This document shows positions 8,689-18,770 of a stretch of 64,000 nucleotides of DNA, one piece after another. The translations under genes were made by a program, and so were the position numbers. The DNA is taken from assembly GCF_016028255.1 (NCBI RefSeq), contig NZ_CP065707.1, positions 558,001 to 622,000 of the forward strand. The letters are read 5' to 3'. The notes beneath the pieces are model-generated. The model worked only from the letters and a program-made list of their open reading frames with translations, was not told where the DNA came from and made no database searches. The stretch is from Streptococcus oralis (lineage in GTDB: Bacteria; Bacillota; Bacilli; Lactobacillales; Streptococcaceae). How positions within the stretch are numbered: the first letter of the stretch is position 1; every line of letters starts with the position of its first letter.

Positions 8689-8719
8689 AGCGTCAGGGAA
8701 ACTTGACGCTTATTTTTAT
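8689..8719 (+). terminator. Attenuator or leaky terminator between esxA and essA
   Basis: AGCGTCAGG (8689-8697) pairs with CTTGACGCT (8702-8710), one G-U pair included, around a GAAA tetraloop. A T-rich run (TATTTTTAT) follows. The genes after it have no evident promoter, so read-through is expected. Confidence 0.75.
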
Positions 8720-8722
8720 ACC

Positions 8723-9208
8723 ATGATGAAGAAAATTAAAAAGCACCTATTAATTCTTTGTATCGTATTTCCTGTGCTAGTTTATGCAGACGATGGTAGC
8801 TTAAAACTTGATACAGATATCATTACAAATAGTACACAGGACACGGTCAAAAATAGGATAGAATCCAAATATGCCCCAAATTTATTTTTAAATCGTACCC
8901 AAAAGGTTGTGGATCAGAGAACTCAAACAACAAAAGAACTTTTACAGGGGGCAGAGCATACTATATTTACCGATAGTGAAAATCATTCTATTTATCGTTT
9001 AGAAACTACTGTCGTTCAAACATCATTATTCAATCAATACACCATAGAGGAGAAGTCCTCTTTTAAGCAAAGGGATTATTCAATTCTTAAGGATTGGATG
9101 GGAAATGTATTTACAAGTGTTTTCTTGCTGTTTATGGTTTTGTTGGGAGTCTATCTAGGAAGGAAATGGCATGGATTACGGAAAAATAAAGTTAACTCTA
9201 GAGTATAG
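8723..9208 (+). CDS. essA: Type VII secretion protein EssA
   Basis: A membrane component of the type VIIb machine, about 161 residues. It has an N-terminal signal or anchor (MKKIKKHLLILCIVFPVLV), an extracellular middle region and a C-terminal helix (about residues 132-150, TSVFLLFMVLLGVYLG) with a basic tail. This matches EssA architecture and position. Two ATGs (8723 and 8726) are possible and neither has a clear Shine-Dalgarno site, because the attenuator hairpin occupies that space. The gene overlaps esaB by 38 bases. The call rests on topology and context as much as on sequence likeness. Confidence 0.8.
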   Translation: MMKKIKKHLLILCIVFPVLVYADDGSLKLDTDIITNSTQDTVKNRIESKYAPNLFLNRTQKVVDQRTQTTKELLQGAEHTIFTDSENHSIYRLETTVVQTSLFNQYTIEEKSSFKQRDYSILKDWMGNVFTSVFLLFMVLLGVYLGRKWHGLRKNKVNSRV

Positions 9209-9428
9209 AGCAAAACAAATAGATATTCGAGTTTCAAAAGCTCTTACTTGGTTAAGATTAGAAGAATTATTAAAAGATACCAAAGTTAGAGAACAGTTGA
9301 ATTTACCTCTAAATAGTTCGTTTTGTTTCAAAGTTAGAAATAAACAAATTCATATCGAGACAACGGACATCTTGGCTGCTTATCCAGTTAGTGATGGGGA
9401 TTATATAGAGATTGAAGATGTATCATAG
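9171..9428 (+). CDS. esaB: Type VII secretion protein EsaB (YukD, ubiquitin-like)
   Basis: A small cytoplasmic protein of 85 residues with the beta-grasp pattern of YukD/EsaB: an initial strand (KIKLTLEYRAKQIDIRV), a helix, and the final strands with YPVSDGDYIEIEDV. EsaB is needed for type VII secretion or its regulation in other firmicutes. The start lies within essA, with AAGGAAA just upstream, so translation is coupled. essB follows nine bases later. Confidence 0.88.
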   Translation: MDYGKIKLTLEYRAKQIDIRVSKALTWLRLEELLKDTKVREQLNLPLNSSFCFKVRNKQIHIETTDILAAYPVSDGDYIEIEDVS

Positions 9429-9437
9429 GAGAAAAAA

Positions 9438-10637
9438 ATGTTTGAAGCAGATCAACTACAATTTGTGAGAGAAGACAACCAAATATCAGTTCAAATTTCT
9501 TCATCAGGTTATCATAGAGAACAACTTGAATTGATTAAAGAATACTGTCCAGTAGAAATAGTTCAAAAAGATGGAGTTCTTTCTTTGAATTATATTATTC
9601 CCGAGTATTTTAAAACAGTTAAGGAAGAAATTTTAAATAGAAGTACGGAGCTTGAGCGTTTTAGTTTGGCACAAAACATGTCGGCATTAGTTCATTCTGA
9701 AAATGATTATAAAATTCCATATATCCATCCTGGGAACATCATTGTTTTTGGCAGTAATGTACAAATGTTACATTATGGAATCGAAAAATTACTTGCACCA
9801 CAGCAGTATAGTTCGGAATTCTATTTAGAGTCTTATAAAGCTTTAATGATTTCTATTTTACTACCTAAGGTAGATTTTGACTTAGTCATCCATGGGATTG
9901 ATGCAATAAAGGAAAAGGTAGCACAGGATATTATTCCCTTAGGGAGTGTAGCTGATGTTAATAAATATATTGCAGAAAAGTATGCAAAATTATCAGAAGA
10001 GAGTTCAAAAGCTAATTTGTTGGTGAACAAGAAAAAATGGAAGGCTTTGTTAATAGGGGGAGCCTTGCTTGCTACAACCACAGTGATTTTAAGTTTTGCC
10101 ACTTATAAGTCTATGTTTAAAGACGGCCCCCTAAAATCATCAGTCATTATGGCCCAATCAAATTTCATGCGAAAAGACTATTCTGAAACAGTTGAATCAT
10201 TAAAAAATTATGGTGCAGAATCATTGCCAAAAGAAGCTAAGTATATCTTAGCAGCAAGCTATGTCCGTTTAGATAGTTTGAGCGATAAGCAAAAGGAAGT
10301 TATTTTAAATACGATTACAGAATCAACAGATGATACAATTTTCTATTATTGGATTTATCTTGGACGTGGAAAATTTGAAAAAGCTCTAGATGTGGCACAA
10401 AATATCGGGGACACACAATTGATTTTACACGCTTATACAAATCTATATGAATCAGTTAAAGCAGATATCAATATGAACGGTTCTGAAAAACAAAAGAAAC
10501 TTGAAGAATATGAAAAGAAAATAAAAGAACTTTCTGCTGAGATTGGAGAAGCGACTACAAATAGTAGTGACACAAAAGCATCTACTGAGACAACAACTCC
10601 TAAGGACAACCAAACAAAAGAAAAGAGTGAGCGATAA
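9438..10637 (+). CDS. essB: Type VII secretion protein EssB
   Basis: A membrane platform protein of 399 residues. The N-terminal half (residues 1-195) resembles the pseudokinase-like cytoplasmic domain of EssB/YukC. One transmembrane helix lies at about 203-224 (ALLIGGALLATTTVILSFA). The extracytoplasmic C-terminal domain is helical (SNFMRKDYSETVESLKNYG onward) and ends in a lysine- and threonine-rich low-complexity tail (TNSSDTKASTETTTPKD). EssB contacts EssC in known systems. Its stop codon abuts the essC start directly, so the pair is translationally linked. Confidence 0.92.
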   Translation: MFEADQLQFVREDNQISVQISSSGYHREQLELIKEYCPVEIVQKDGVLSLNYIIPEYFKTVKEEILNRSTELERFSLAQNMSALVHSENDYKIPYIHPGNIIVFGSNVQMLHYGIEKLLAPQQYSSEFYLESYKALMISILLPKVDFDLVIHGIDAIKEKVAQDIIPLGSVADVNKYIAEKYAKLSEESSKANLLVNKKKWKALLIGGALLATTTVILSFATYKSMFKDGPLKSSVIMAQSNFMRKDYSETVESLKNYGAESLPKEAKYILAASYVRLDSLSDKQKEVILNTITESTDDTIFYYWIYLGRGKFEKALDVAQNIGDTQLILHAYTNLYESVKADINMNGSEKQKKLEEYEKKIKELSAEIGEATTNSSDTKASTETTTPKDNQTKEKSER

Positions 10638-13600
10638 ATGAAGGCAAAAAAGCTAGAATATGATCATCAACTGGGAGACCAATTAGGAGAACTTCATAAA
10701 CCTATTTATACCTTGTTGATTGAACAAGAAAAATTGGAAAAAATTGATTTGTTTGAAGGACAAGAGGTAAGAGTAGGTACTAACGAGTATACAGTAGAAG
10801 GCAGAAGAGTCTATCGAAACGGTAAGGAATTAGAAAGAGGAAAATCTACCTTTGATAAAGAAACTGTAACCTTATTGGTTCCTGAAGAGGATATTTTTGT
10901 CACTTATATTTTTCCGCCACAACGATTTATTTGTAGCAAGAAAGAATCAGCTGACATTAGTTGGTCAATTTCAAACCAACTTTTTTTCTCAAATAATCAA
11001 GTACAGGTTACACTTGGGGAATCTCCGGTTTATCTAAATAACCGTCTTATCAAAGAGGAAGGGCTTTATCCGTTTGAAGTGGGAAACCGAATGAAGGTTT
11101 CTAACTATTTTATAGAAAAAAGAAAGAACCAGTGGAAGATTGGATGTCTTTTTGAAGAACCACAATTGAATAAGAGTCAAATTCTGATACAAGAAAAAAA
11201 TAATGAATATCCGTTGGATTTTCCAGAGTATAGAAGGAGTCCAAGAGTTAACCCGATTATCCATAGTGGGAAAATCATTATCAATCAACCTCCACAGCCG
11301 ATAAAACCACCTAAAAACTCGCTCATTCGAGCAATTGTTCCAGCTTTAGGGATGTTTACTTTAACTGCATTTAGTTCAATTTGGACGAAAGGGAATCCTG
11401 TAATGATGCTAGGGATGGGTGGTTTTAGTCTCCTGACTGCAGCGACAACTATGAGTCAGTATTTTGAGGAGAGAAAGGATACCAAAGAGCAGGAAAAAAA
11501 TCGTATTCAAGACTACGAAGCATATTTATTAAAACAAGTATCCGACTTAGAAAGATACTACAAAGAAGAAACTAAGATTTTACATTACAATCAACCGTCA
11601 ATATCGACCATTACTGAACTGATTGCAGATTATGATTCTAGAATTTATGAGCGGATGGACTATAATGAAGATTTCTTACAGGTGTCCTTAGGATTAGGAG
11701 ATAAGTTAAGTCAGCTAGAGTTGCAAACAAATTTTGATGAGCAAAGTAAAGATGAAATATCGCAGTTTGCTCGAACAGTCTTGCAAGACTACAGTTTGCA
11801 AAAGAAGGTTCCAATTACTGTTAATATCTTTGAAGCGACAGTTGGTCTTGTTGGAAACAGTGAAGTAACTAGGACAGCTGTGTATAATATGCTCTTACAG
11901 ATGGCAATGTTCCATAGCTACTTAGATGTTAATTTTATCAATCTTGTTCAAGAACTGAGATATGAGAAAGATTGGTCTGAGTGGCGCTTTCTCCCACATT
12001 TTAATATGCAGGAGCGAAATATTCGTGGTTTTGTCCATGATGCCAGAAGTCGTGATGCTGTTCTAAATTCGTTTTATCGTATCATTCAAAAACGTTCTCA
12101 AATCAAACGTGAAATGGGGGAAAAAGATGCACGCTTTAAACCTCATTATGTCTTAACGATTATGGATGACTCCCATTTACTTGGCCATAGTTTGAATGAG
12201 TATCTAGCCAAGGATTTGACAGAGTTAGGTGTGACTGTTATTTGGGTGAAAGAGGCGCGTCGTCTTTTGCCAGAAACTATCACAACTCTGATTGAATATA
12301 AGAATCAAAATCTAGGTCAAATCATTAATGATGAAGGATCCTATAGTGCACAAACCTTTATTCCCTACCCGCTGTTGGATTGCTATGAAGATTCTATCCG
12401 TACTTTAGCAAATCTAAAACATATGGAAGTAGAGAAGAATACGATTCCAAAATCCGTTACTTTTTTGGAACTCTATCAAGTCAGAGAAGTTGAAGAGTTA
12501 CAGGTTGCTACTAGATGGTCCAAAGCGGATACTTTTAAAACGTTAGCAGTGCCATTAGGATTGCGTGGGAAAGATGACCAGGTGGAACTCAACTTACATG
12601 AACGTGCACATGGACCGCATGGTCTTGTAGCAGGAACTACTGGTTCAGGTAAATCGGAGATTCTTCAGTCGTATATATTATCCATGGCTGTAAATTTTAG
12701 TCCAGAGGATGTTGGATTTCTTACGATTGACTTCAAGGGTGGTGGGATGGCGAATCTTTTTAAAGATCTACCACATATGCTTGGGTCTATTACTAACTTA
12801 GATGGCGCGGCTAGTGCGCGTGCCTTAGCTTCTATCAAAGCAGAGTTACAAAAACGCCAACGACTATTTAATCAATTTGGTGTCAACCATATTAATGGAT
12901 ACACTAAATTATATAAGGAAGGGCAAAAATCTACTGACAAATCAGGCTATCCAGACAAACCATTACCTCATCTGTTCCTGATTAGTGATGAGTTTGCTGA
13001 ATTGAAAGAACATGAACCAGAATTTATGACAGAGCTGGTTTCGACAGCCCGTATCGGACGTTCGCTTGGGGTCCATCTAATTCTTGCTACACAAAAGCCA
13101 TCAGGTGTCGTGAATGATCAAATATGGTCAAACTCTCGTTTCAAACTAGCTTTGAAAGTGTCAGATGAGTCTGATTCAAATGAAATTATCAAAACACCAG
13201 ATGCAGCGAGTATTACTGAACCAGGGCGTGCCTACTTACAAGTAGGAAATAACGAAATCTATGAGTTGTTCCAGTCTGCTTGGAGTGGTGCACATTATGC
13301 CCCGCAAACAGAGGGAGTTCAAGAAGTTGTTGATGAACGAATCTGGTTGATAAATGACCTAGGACAATATGAATTGCTATCTGATGACCTATCTAAGGAT
13401 GAAAATTATACTGCTGATCAGACGGAAGAAATCACGGAACTCTCAGCTGTTGTAAACTATATAGCAAGAGTGAGCAAGACTGTACCTCTCAACCTGCCAG
13501 ATAAACCGTGGTTAGAACCACTAGAGACAGCCATCATATCCCCTCAAACAGATATTCACTGGACCGACGAAAAAGTATTGGCCGTTCCCTTTGCTCGAAT

Positions 13601-15083
13601 GGATATTCCGACAGAGCAACGTCAGAAGGATTATCATTTTGATTTGGAAAAAATGGGACATACAGTTTTCTATGGTTCACCTGGTTTTGGGAAATCCCTA
13701 GCTCTTCAAACTCTAGTGCTGAATCTCGCTCGTTTGAATACTCCAGAGCAAGTACAAATCAATTTATTTGACTTTGGGACAAACGGCCTCTTGCCACTAA
13801 AAGATTTACCTCATGTAGTTGATTTGACAAGGTTTGATGAAGAAGAAAAACTGCTTAAGTTTTTAAAACGTATTGACCAAGAGTTGAAGATTCGCAAGGA
13901 GAAGTTTGCCCTCTATAATGTAGCAAGTCTTTCCCAATACGAACAAAAATCAGGTGAGAAACTCCCTGCTATCCTTACTATTTTTGACGGCTTTGATACT
14001 ATAAAAGACACACCACTAGAAGAAGCCATTGAAAGTATGATTAACCGCCTCCTACGTGAGGGAGCGAGTCTTGGATGCTATGTGATTTTGACAGCACTTC
14101 GTTCAAATAGCCTTAAAATCAGTATGTCAAGTAATATCACCTCGCGCTTGGCCTTTTACCTGGTTGATGAAGGAGCTTCTAAGGAAATTATCGGACGCGA
14201 TGCTTTAATTCAACAAGAAATTTTTGGTCGTGCCCAGTTGAAAGAAGATATCCCTTATGCCATTCAGGTTTATCTCCCAATAAGTGGAGAAGGGGACATT
14301 GAGCGCCTGTATAACTTGGAAGAAGAAGTCAAGTTGATTGCAAGAAGCTGGACAGGAGTTTGCCCAGAACCAATCCCAATGTTGCCAAATGAAGTGACGC
14401 TTACACACTTTAGTAATCATCCTAAAGTAATTGAGATGTGGTCAAGGGGTGAATTACCGATAGGGTTTGATAAAGAAACTACGGATCCTCAAGGGTTTGT
14501 TCCTGATAGAGATGGGTATTTTGAATTCTTATATGATACTCCGCAACAACTGGAATATTGTGAAAATAGTTTGATACCAGGTCTGAACAAATTAGTAAAT
14601 ATTGAAAAAATATTATTAAATACCAACAATAGTTACAAAAAAACAGAAGTATTTGATAAAATTATTGATAGAGATAATATACCTAGTTTCTTTAACGATA
14701 TTCAAGGAGAAATTGAAAGCCGTCACAATGGTAAAGAGGCTTCAATGATGTACGTATTTATCCCAGAAGCGCATATGTTGGGGACTTTATTAAATATGAA
14801 AGTAACCGAGGATGCATTTAAAAAGATTGTTAGAAATAGCGGAAAAGTTCACATTCATTTTGTATTTATGGGAGAACAACAAGCTATTAGTGTAGGCTAC
14901 TTAGATGTTGACAAGGTCTTAAAGAGCAATGTTCCTGCTGGATGTGTTGGAACAAGGTTCAAAGATCAAAATATTTCAAAAGTACAAACGAGCTTCAGTG
15001 AGCCAGTTGTAGCAGAGGATGAGACAAACTTTTTTGTGGGTAGAATAGGTTATCGTTTACGATTGGTTACAGATAATGGATAG
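10638..15083 (+). CDS. essC: Type VII secretion ATPase EssC
   Basis: The motor and channel of the system, 1481 residues. In order it shows an N-terminal FHA-like region (about 1-220), two transmembrane helices (about 227-275, FTLTAFSSIW and MLGMGGFSLLTAAT) and tandem FtsK/SpoIIIE ATPase domains. Domain 1 has Walker A GTTGSGKS at 666-673 and Walker B LFLISDEFAEL. Domain 2 has Walker A GSPGFGKS at about 1013-1020 and LTIFDGFD. A third domain (about 1240-1481) lacks a clear Walker A and seems degenerate, as in other EssC proteins. The C-terminal section selects substrates in Staphylococcus. This is a full-length, intact gene. Confidence 0.97.
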   Translation: MKAKKLEYDHQLGDQLGELHKPIYTLLIEQEKLEKIDLFEGQEVRVGTNEYTVEGRRVYRNGKELERGKSTFDKETVTLLVPEEDIFVTYIFPPQRFICSKKESADISWSISNQLFFSNNQVQVTLGESPVYLNNRLIKEEGLYPFEVGNRMKVSNYFIEKRKNQWKIGCLFEEPQLNKSQILIQEKNNEYPLDFPEYRRSPRVNPIIHSGKIIINQPPQPIKPPKNSLIRAIVPALGMFTLTAFSSIWTKGNPVMMLGMGGFSLLTAATTMSQYFEERKDTKEQEKNRIQDYEAYLLKQVSDLERYYKEETKILHYNQPSISTITELIADYDSRIYERMDYNEDFLQVSLGLGDKLSQLELQTNFDEQSKDEISQFARTVLQDYSLQKKVPITVNIFEATVGLVGNSEVTRTAVYNMLLQMAMFHSYLDVNFINLVQELRYEKDWSEWRFLPHFNMQERNIRGFVHDARSRDAVLNSFYRIIQKRSQIKREMGEKDARFKPHYVLTIMDDSHLLGHSLNEYLAKDLTELGVTVIWVKEARRLLPETITTLIEYKNQNLGQIINDEGSYSAQTFIPYPLLDCYEDSIRTLANLKHMEVEKNTIPKSVTFLELYQVREVEELQVATRWSKADTFKTLAVPLGLRGKDDQVELNLHERAHGPHGLVAGTTGSGKSEILQSYILSMAVNFSPEDVGFLTIDFKGGGMANLFKDLPHMLGSITNLDGAASARALASIKAELQKRQRLFNQFGVNHINGYTKLYKEGQKSTDKSGYPDKPLPHLFLISDEFAELKEHEPEFMTELVSTARIGRSLGVHLILATQKPSGVVNDQIWSNSRFKLALKVSDESDSNEIIKTPDAASITEPGRAYLQVGNNEIYELFQSAWSGAHYAPQTEGVQEVVDERIWLINDLGQYELLSDDLSKDENYTADQTEEITELSAVVNYIARVSKTVPLNLPDKPWLEPLETAIISPQTDIHWTDEKVLAVPFARMDIPTEQRQKDYHFDLEKMGHTVFYGSPGFGKSLALQTLVLNLARLNTPEQVQINLFDFGTNGLLPLKDLPHVVDLTRFDEEEKLLKFLKRIDQELKIRKEKFALYNVASLSQYEQKSGEKLPAILTIFDGFDTIKDTPLEEAIESMINRLLREGASLGCYVILTALRSNSLKISMSSNITSRLAFYLVDEGASKEIIGRDALIQQEIFGRAQLKEDIPYAIQVYLPISGEGDIERLYNLEEEVKLIARSWTGVCPEPIPMLPNEVTLTHFSNHPKVIEMWSRGELPIGFDKETTDPQGFVPDRDGYFEFLYDTPQQLEYCENSLIPGLNKLVNIEKILLNTNNSYKKTEVFDKIIDRDNIPSFFNDIQGEIESRHNGKEASMMYVFIPEAHMLGTLLNMKVTEDAFKKIVRNSGKVHIHFVFMGEQQAISVGYLDVDKVLKSNVPAGCVGTRFKDQNISKVQTSFSEPVVAEDETNFFVGRIGYRLRLVTDNG

Positions 15084-15125
15084 AATCTTTAACATAAGTT
15101 GATAAAAAACAAAGGAGATATAGCT

Positions 15126-15533
15126 ATGTCTCGTGATTACAGTTATGAGATTTACTCTTTACGACAACAGATTTCAACAATGTCTAGTGAAAGAGCAGAT
15201 ATATTAAATAAAATAAGTATTCTAAAACAGAATAAGAGTAAAATACAGAGTAAGAAAAGCGCAATTTCAGAACAATTGTCTCAATACGATTTGATAAAGG
15301 CAAAAGCTACTTCTAATTTTGCTGGAAATAGAAGAGATGACTTTAATAATAAAATAGAGACGCTAAAAGGATCGATTTCCCAATGGTTGGAGAATACCCA
15401 GAATAATATTGATTTGATTGACCAAAAAATCTCAACCTATACGGCTGAAGCTTCTAATTTAGCAATTGGTATGAATTACGCTAGCCAATCACTAAATACT
15501 TATATTTATCTTCAAAGTCAAAATGAAGATTAA
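15126..15533 (+). CDS. YwqH-like (DUF5082) coiled-coil protein
   Basis: A 135-residue, mostly helical protein (SYEIYSLRQQISTMSSERAD, then many heptad-like K/I/S repeats) without signal or membrane segment. Size, composition and position resemble B. subtilis YwqH (DUF5082), which precedes YwqI and the LXG toxin YwqJ. The start at 15126 is chosen because AAAGGAG lies just upstream; a longer frame begins at 15099 without such a site. Small helical proteins next to LXG genes bind the LXG domain and target it to EssC in Streptococcus intermedius (Lap proteins), so an adaptor role is inferred. Confidence 0.65.
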   Translation: MSRDYSYEIYSLRQQISTMSSERADILNKISILKQNKSKIQSKKSAISEQLSQYDLIKAKATSNFAGNRRDDFNNKIETLKGSISQWLENTQNNIDLIDQKISTYTAEASNLAIGMNYASQSLNTYIYLQSQNED

Positions 15534-15544
15534 GGGGGAGAGTT

Positions 15545-15817
15545 ATGGGAGAAATAAAATTAGATTATAATATTTGGTCTGTTGATGTTGTTTCATATTC
15601 TTCATCAATTGATGCTTTGTCCGATCTTTCAAAACCTACCTTGAGCGAGAATGACTTACAACCTTTCCTTAAAATTAATACGATGATAGATGAGTTAAAC
15701 AGTTCGATAAAAACATTTAAAAGCAATTCAATAGATCAGACACGAAACATGTCTAGGGCTGTAGCGAATAAAGTGTCTGATGATGCTGCTGGGGCTGCAG
15801 GTTTTAGAGGAGGATAA
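15545..15817 (+). CDS. YwqI-like (DUF5344) small helical protein
   Basis: A 90-residue protein with a WXG100-like size and helical pattern (SSIDALSDLSKPTLSENDLQ, NTMIDELNSSIKTF) and a glycine-rich end (GAAGFRGG). It follows the DUF5082 gene by 11 bases and precedes an LXG gene, the same order as ywqH-ywqI-ywqJ in B. subtilis. GGGGGAG before the ATG gives a good ribosome site. It probably pairs with the DUF5082 protein on the LXG head as an export adaptor; this is inferred from synteny. It is the only copy in the array. Confidence 0.6.
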   Translation: MGEIKLDYNIWSVDVVSYSSSIDALSDLSKPTLSENDLQPFLKINTMIDELNSSIKTFKSNSIDQTRNMSRAVANKVSDDAAGAAGFRGG

Positions 15818-15818
15818 G

Positions 15819-16469
15819 ATGATTTCACAAGAGATGTTATGGGCGCAGTATTTTACAGAGTCCTATCTTGGTTTTAAGCCAAATTCACTCATCGATCAAA
15901 TCGCCAAAGCTATTATTTATAGACCGGATTTATTTAGAACATTAGTTTTAAATTTGTCTCAGAGTGATATGAGTTATGAGTACAATCCAACAATTGGAGC
16001 GAGTATTGATTTTCGCTTCAATAAGGGAGAGGTTATTATCACTCGTCTTGGAGAAACTCAGCTTTTTTCCACATCTGAGTTTGTGCGTTTACTTGGATTA
16101 ATTGATAAAATTTATACAGAAATTCTGCCATTAGGTAGTGTTATTCAAATAAATAGAGAAAAGTTACCCAAAGATGCTCTTGAGGATTTTATTGAAGAAA
16201 TGCCTATCTATGTATTAATTACAGGGCAACGGGTATCAATTGAAAACAAATTTTATCTAGATTACACAGGATATTTTTGGCCAAAAGGTTTGATTCCAAA
16301 TCAAGAAACCTTAGTTATATCCGATGACATGATTGCATCCGTCCTTTTTAGGGGGCTAGAGAAGAATGATATTCAGGAACAACATGTCTTAAACCTACGT
16401 CGCCAACTACTTGCAAAGGATCTGGATTCTTATACTTTTCACAATTATCAAATGGAGGCTAGCCAATGA
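15819..16469 (+). CDS. DUF4176-related protein (module A)
   Basis: A soluble protein of about 216 residues. The C-terminal part contains the DUF4176-like signature ILPLGSVIQINREKLP, then YVLITGQRV, and DYTGYFWPKGL. The N-terminal half (AQYFTESYLGFKPNSLIDQI) is an extension shared with the protein at 19195. GGAGGA lies just before the ATG at 15819; the frame is open further upstream inside the preceding gene. It overlaps the LXG gene by four bases. DUF4176 proteins recur in type VII loci of firmicutes, but their role is not established; chaperone or regulatory roles are possible. Confidence 0.6.
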   Translation: MISQEMLWAQYFTESYLGFKPNSLIDQIAKAIIYRPDLFRTLVLNLSQSDMSYEYNPTIGASIDFRFNKGEVIITRLGETQLFSTSEFVRLLGLIDKIYTEILPLGSVIQINREKLPKDALEDFIEEMPIYVLITGQRVSIENKFYLDYTGYFWPKGLIPNQETLVISDDMIASVLFRGLEKNDIQEQHVLNLRRQLLAKDLDSYTFHNYQMEASQ

Positions 16470-17950
16470 AATATAAGTATTCTGAATTATTGATAGCGCG
16501 CGAGGGACTTTATCGTTCAAAAAGTGGATTTGAAGATAAGATTTTAGCAGCGCTTCAAGGTACTCGAGAGTTGATTGGCACGGAAAGTTTTCGTTCTGCC
16601 ACCAAAGATGCGATTAATGCAGAGCTGAGTAATTATAACCTGCCTTTATTATTTAGTTACCGTGATTTAGCCAATGGTTTATATAATGAGTGGGATCGGC
16701 TGATGTTACGCTTTCAGGAGTTGGTTGATGAGCATAGTCCTGCTGCTGTCATTGATACGTCAGAATTTTCCGGTTTAAAAAGAGCTGTGGAACAACCGAC
16801 TCAAGAGATTTTGAACTTGATTGCCCATCCAGACCTTACAATAGCTTACTCTGCAATTGGAGGTATAGTTGGCATCAGCAATCCTTCTTCCGCAGATATC
16901 AAAAGCCATAAGGAAGAAGCCCTGCAATCTCTTCGTACAACTGAAAGTCGGATGGAATCATTTAATGGTGAACTGTTGGGGAGCGGTGTAACCACTACCC
17001 TCTCCACGATTGCAAGTGGTTTGAGTCGGTCTCGCAAAGCTGTTGGCATGACAGACCCTTATCATAATGTGGAAGCCCTTGCGATTTTTCAGGACACGAA
17101 GTTACGGGATCAACAGATTGAGAATTCTAAAACTCTGCACGAAGAACTAATCCGTTATATTCGACATTATAATCCAGAAACAGCCTTTGACTTGAGCCAG
17201 ATGAGTGAGCAGGAACTACAGACCTTGGGTAGAACGATCTCTCTTGCTTCCCATGGGAATGGCGGTAAGAAACCTCAGGAACTGATTGATTTCTTGAAAG
17301 GGAATGAAGTTACGTTTGAGAAGGAGATAACAGTATATGACGATGGTCAGCACTATCTCAAGAGTAAAATCCAGATAAAAGGGCACTTTAAAGGGGAAAG
17401 TGCCATCACTTTTAACACTAAATATAAAGATGGTAAGTTAAGTCAAGAAGGAGAGTATAGCGTTGGAGGTTTGAGTACAGATTTCCTAGATGAAAAAGCC
17501 AATTATAAGACGAAGATAGGGCTAAAGGACTATTCTATAACGGGTGAGTTCAGTCTAGCAGACAAGATTAGTTCAAGCTACGGGAGACTCGCACCCAACC
17601 TTTCTATTGGCTTTGGCTATAAGAATCGCTCTCTTGAGGTTGGAACTAAGTCAGAGAATGGTTATCGTGTTTCCTATGTTAAAGAACATAACCAGGTCAA
17701 ACAAGACTATGCGACAGTTAAGACGACCACTGAAACAGGGGTGAGAAGTGTGGATCATGGAGAACAGATATTAAAAGCGGGGAAAGTAGTAGTTGCTACA
17801 GTTTTTGTTATGGGTGCTTTAATTTATGGTGTTACAGTTAGTGCATCTACATTTGGATTTGGAGCCTCGATAGCGGCTCCAGTAATAGCGAGCGCCTTTT
17901 TATATTTAAGTTCTACAATGGAGGATAATGATGAAAGAAATATTAAATAA
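16466..17950 (+). CDS. LXG-like type VII effector A
   Basis: A 494-residue protein whose N-terminal 200 residues are helical and homologous to the three LXG heads downstream ([19 protein letters not shown] aligns with GAVKDAINQKVTNYQIPLV). The LXG tripeptide itself is replaced by FRS here. The middle (about 300-430) is a beta-rich region with regular polar repeats ([19 protein letters not shown]). The C-terminus (about 440-490) is hydrophobic and glycine/alanine rich ([31 protein letters not shown]), pointing to a membrane-acting toxin. It overlaps its putative immunity gene by 23 bases. No catalytic toxin motif is recognised. Confidence 0.7.
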   Translation: MKYKYSELLIAREGLYRSKSGFEDKILAALQGTRELIGTESFRSATKDAINAELSNYNLPLLFSYRDLANGLYNEWDRLMLRFQELVDEHSPAAVIDTSEFSGLKRAVEQPTQEILNLIAHPDLTIAYSAIGGIVGISNPSSADIKSHKEEALQSLRTTESRMESFNGELLGSGVTTTLSTIASGLSRSRKAVGMTDPYHNVEALAIFQDTKLRDQQIENSKTLHEELIRYIRHYNPETAFDLSQMSEQELQTLGRTISLASHGNGGKKPQELIDFLKGNEVTFEKEITVYDDGQHYLKSKIQIKGHFKGESAITFNTKYKDGKLSQEGEYSVGGLSTDFLDEKANYKTKIGLKDYSITGEFSLADKISSSYGRLAPNLSIGFGYKNRSLEVGTKSENGYRVSYVKEHNQVKQDYATVKTTTETGVRSVDHGEQILKAGKVVVATVFVMGALIYGVTVSASTFGFGASIAAPVIASAFLYLSSTMEDNDERNIK

Positions 17951-18770
17951 CTATTCGTTGAAAATATCTGGATTTGAAATTCCAAAATTATATAATTTGA
18001 CAAAAATAGTATACATTTGCTTATTTCCTATAGTTTGTCTAGCATTTATAGGCATGGTTGTTGAATTATTTAAAGGTGGGGAAATGAATTTTATGAAATT
18101 CATTACTTATACGGTAGTATGTTTTGGGTTTGAGACACTGCTTTCATTAAATAATAAACTGGTTAAATTAGCTGTAGATAATATCTTTTTGACGGATATT
18201 AATTTCGACAAGCACATAAGTTATTATCGTTATGTGGCTGAACACTCAGTCAAGTCTCAACAACTGTTTAATAATGCAAATTGTTTACTAGCTATTGCCC
18301 AAGCGTCATATTACCAAGGAAAGTTTGAAGAAACACTTGATAATTTGGAACGAATAAATTTTGAGGATAAAAATTTTAATAAGAAATTTGAGATCCAATT
18401 GTCCACAGCTTACTTTAAGATTCTTTCTCTAATCCATGCTGATAAAACAGAAGAAATTTCGAACCAAATTGATATGTTAGCTACATTAAAAGCTCGAACA
18501 AATTCTCAGGTTACTAGGCAGACGAATGCAATAAACATAGTAAAAGCTATAGAGGATCTTGTTTTAAATAAAATATCAAATGACTATTTCGATACCACTG
18601 AACCCGAAAATAAATTAGCTCGAATCATGTTTTCTTATTATGGAGCTCTCAACGCCCAATTAAAAGGAGATGAAGCTCGTACTCGTAGTTTGTTTGAAAG
18701 CATCGCCCATGAAAATCCAGAACTCTTTTATGTTCAGGAAGCTCAGAAATATTTAGAAGGAGAAAACTGA
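17928..18770 (+). CDS. Putative immunity protein for effector A (membrane plus helical repeats)
   Basis: A 280-residue protein with two N-terminal helices ([19 protein letters not shown] and [18 protein letters not shown]), then a soluble helical domain resembling TPR repeats ([38 protein letters not shown]). It overlaps the LXG gene, the position held by immunity genes in known LXG loci. A membrane-anchored protector fits a membrane-targeting toxin. ATGATG offers two adjacent starts. The assignment is by position and topology; the family is not recognised. Confidence 0.5.
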   Translation: MMKEILNNYSLKISGFEIPKLYNLTKIVYICLFPIVCLAFIGMVVELFKGGEMNFMKFITYTVVCFGFETLLSLNNKLVKLAVDNIFLTDINFDKHISYYRYVAEHSVKSQQLFNNANCLLAIAQASYYQGKFEETLDNLERINFEDKNFNKKFEIQLSTAYFKILSLIHADKTEEISNQIDMLATLKARTNSQVTRQTNAINIVKAIEDLVLNKISNDYFDTTEPENKLARIMFSYYGALNAQLKGDEARTRSLFESIAHENPELFYVQEAQKYLEGEN

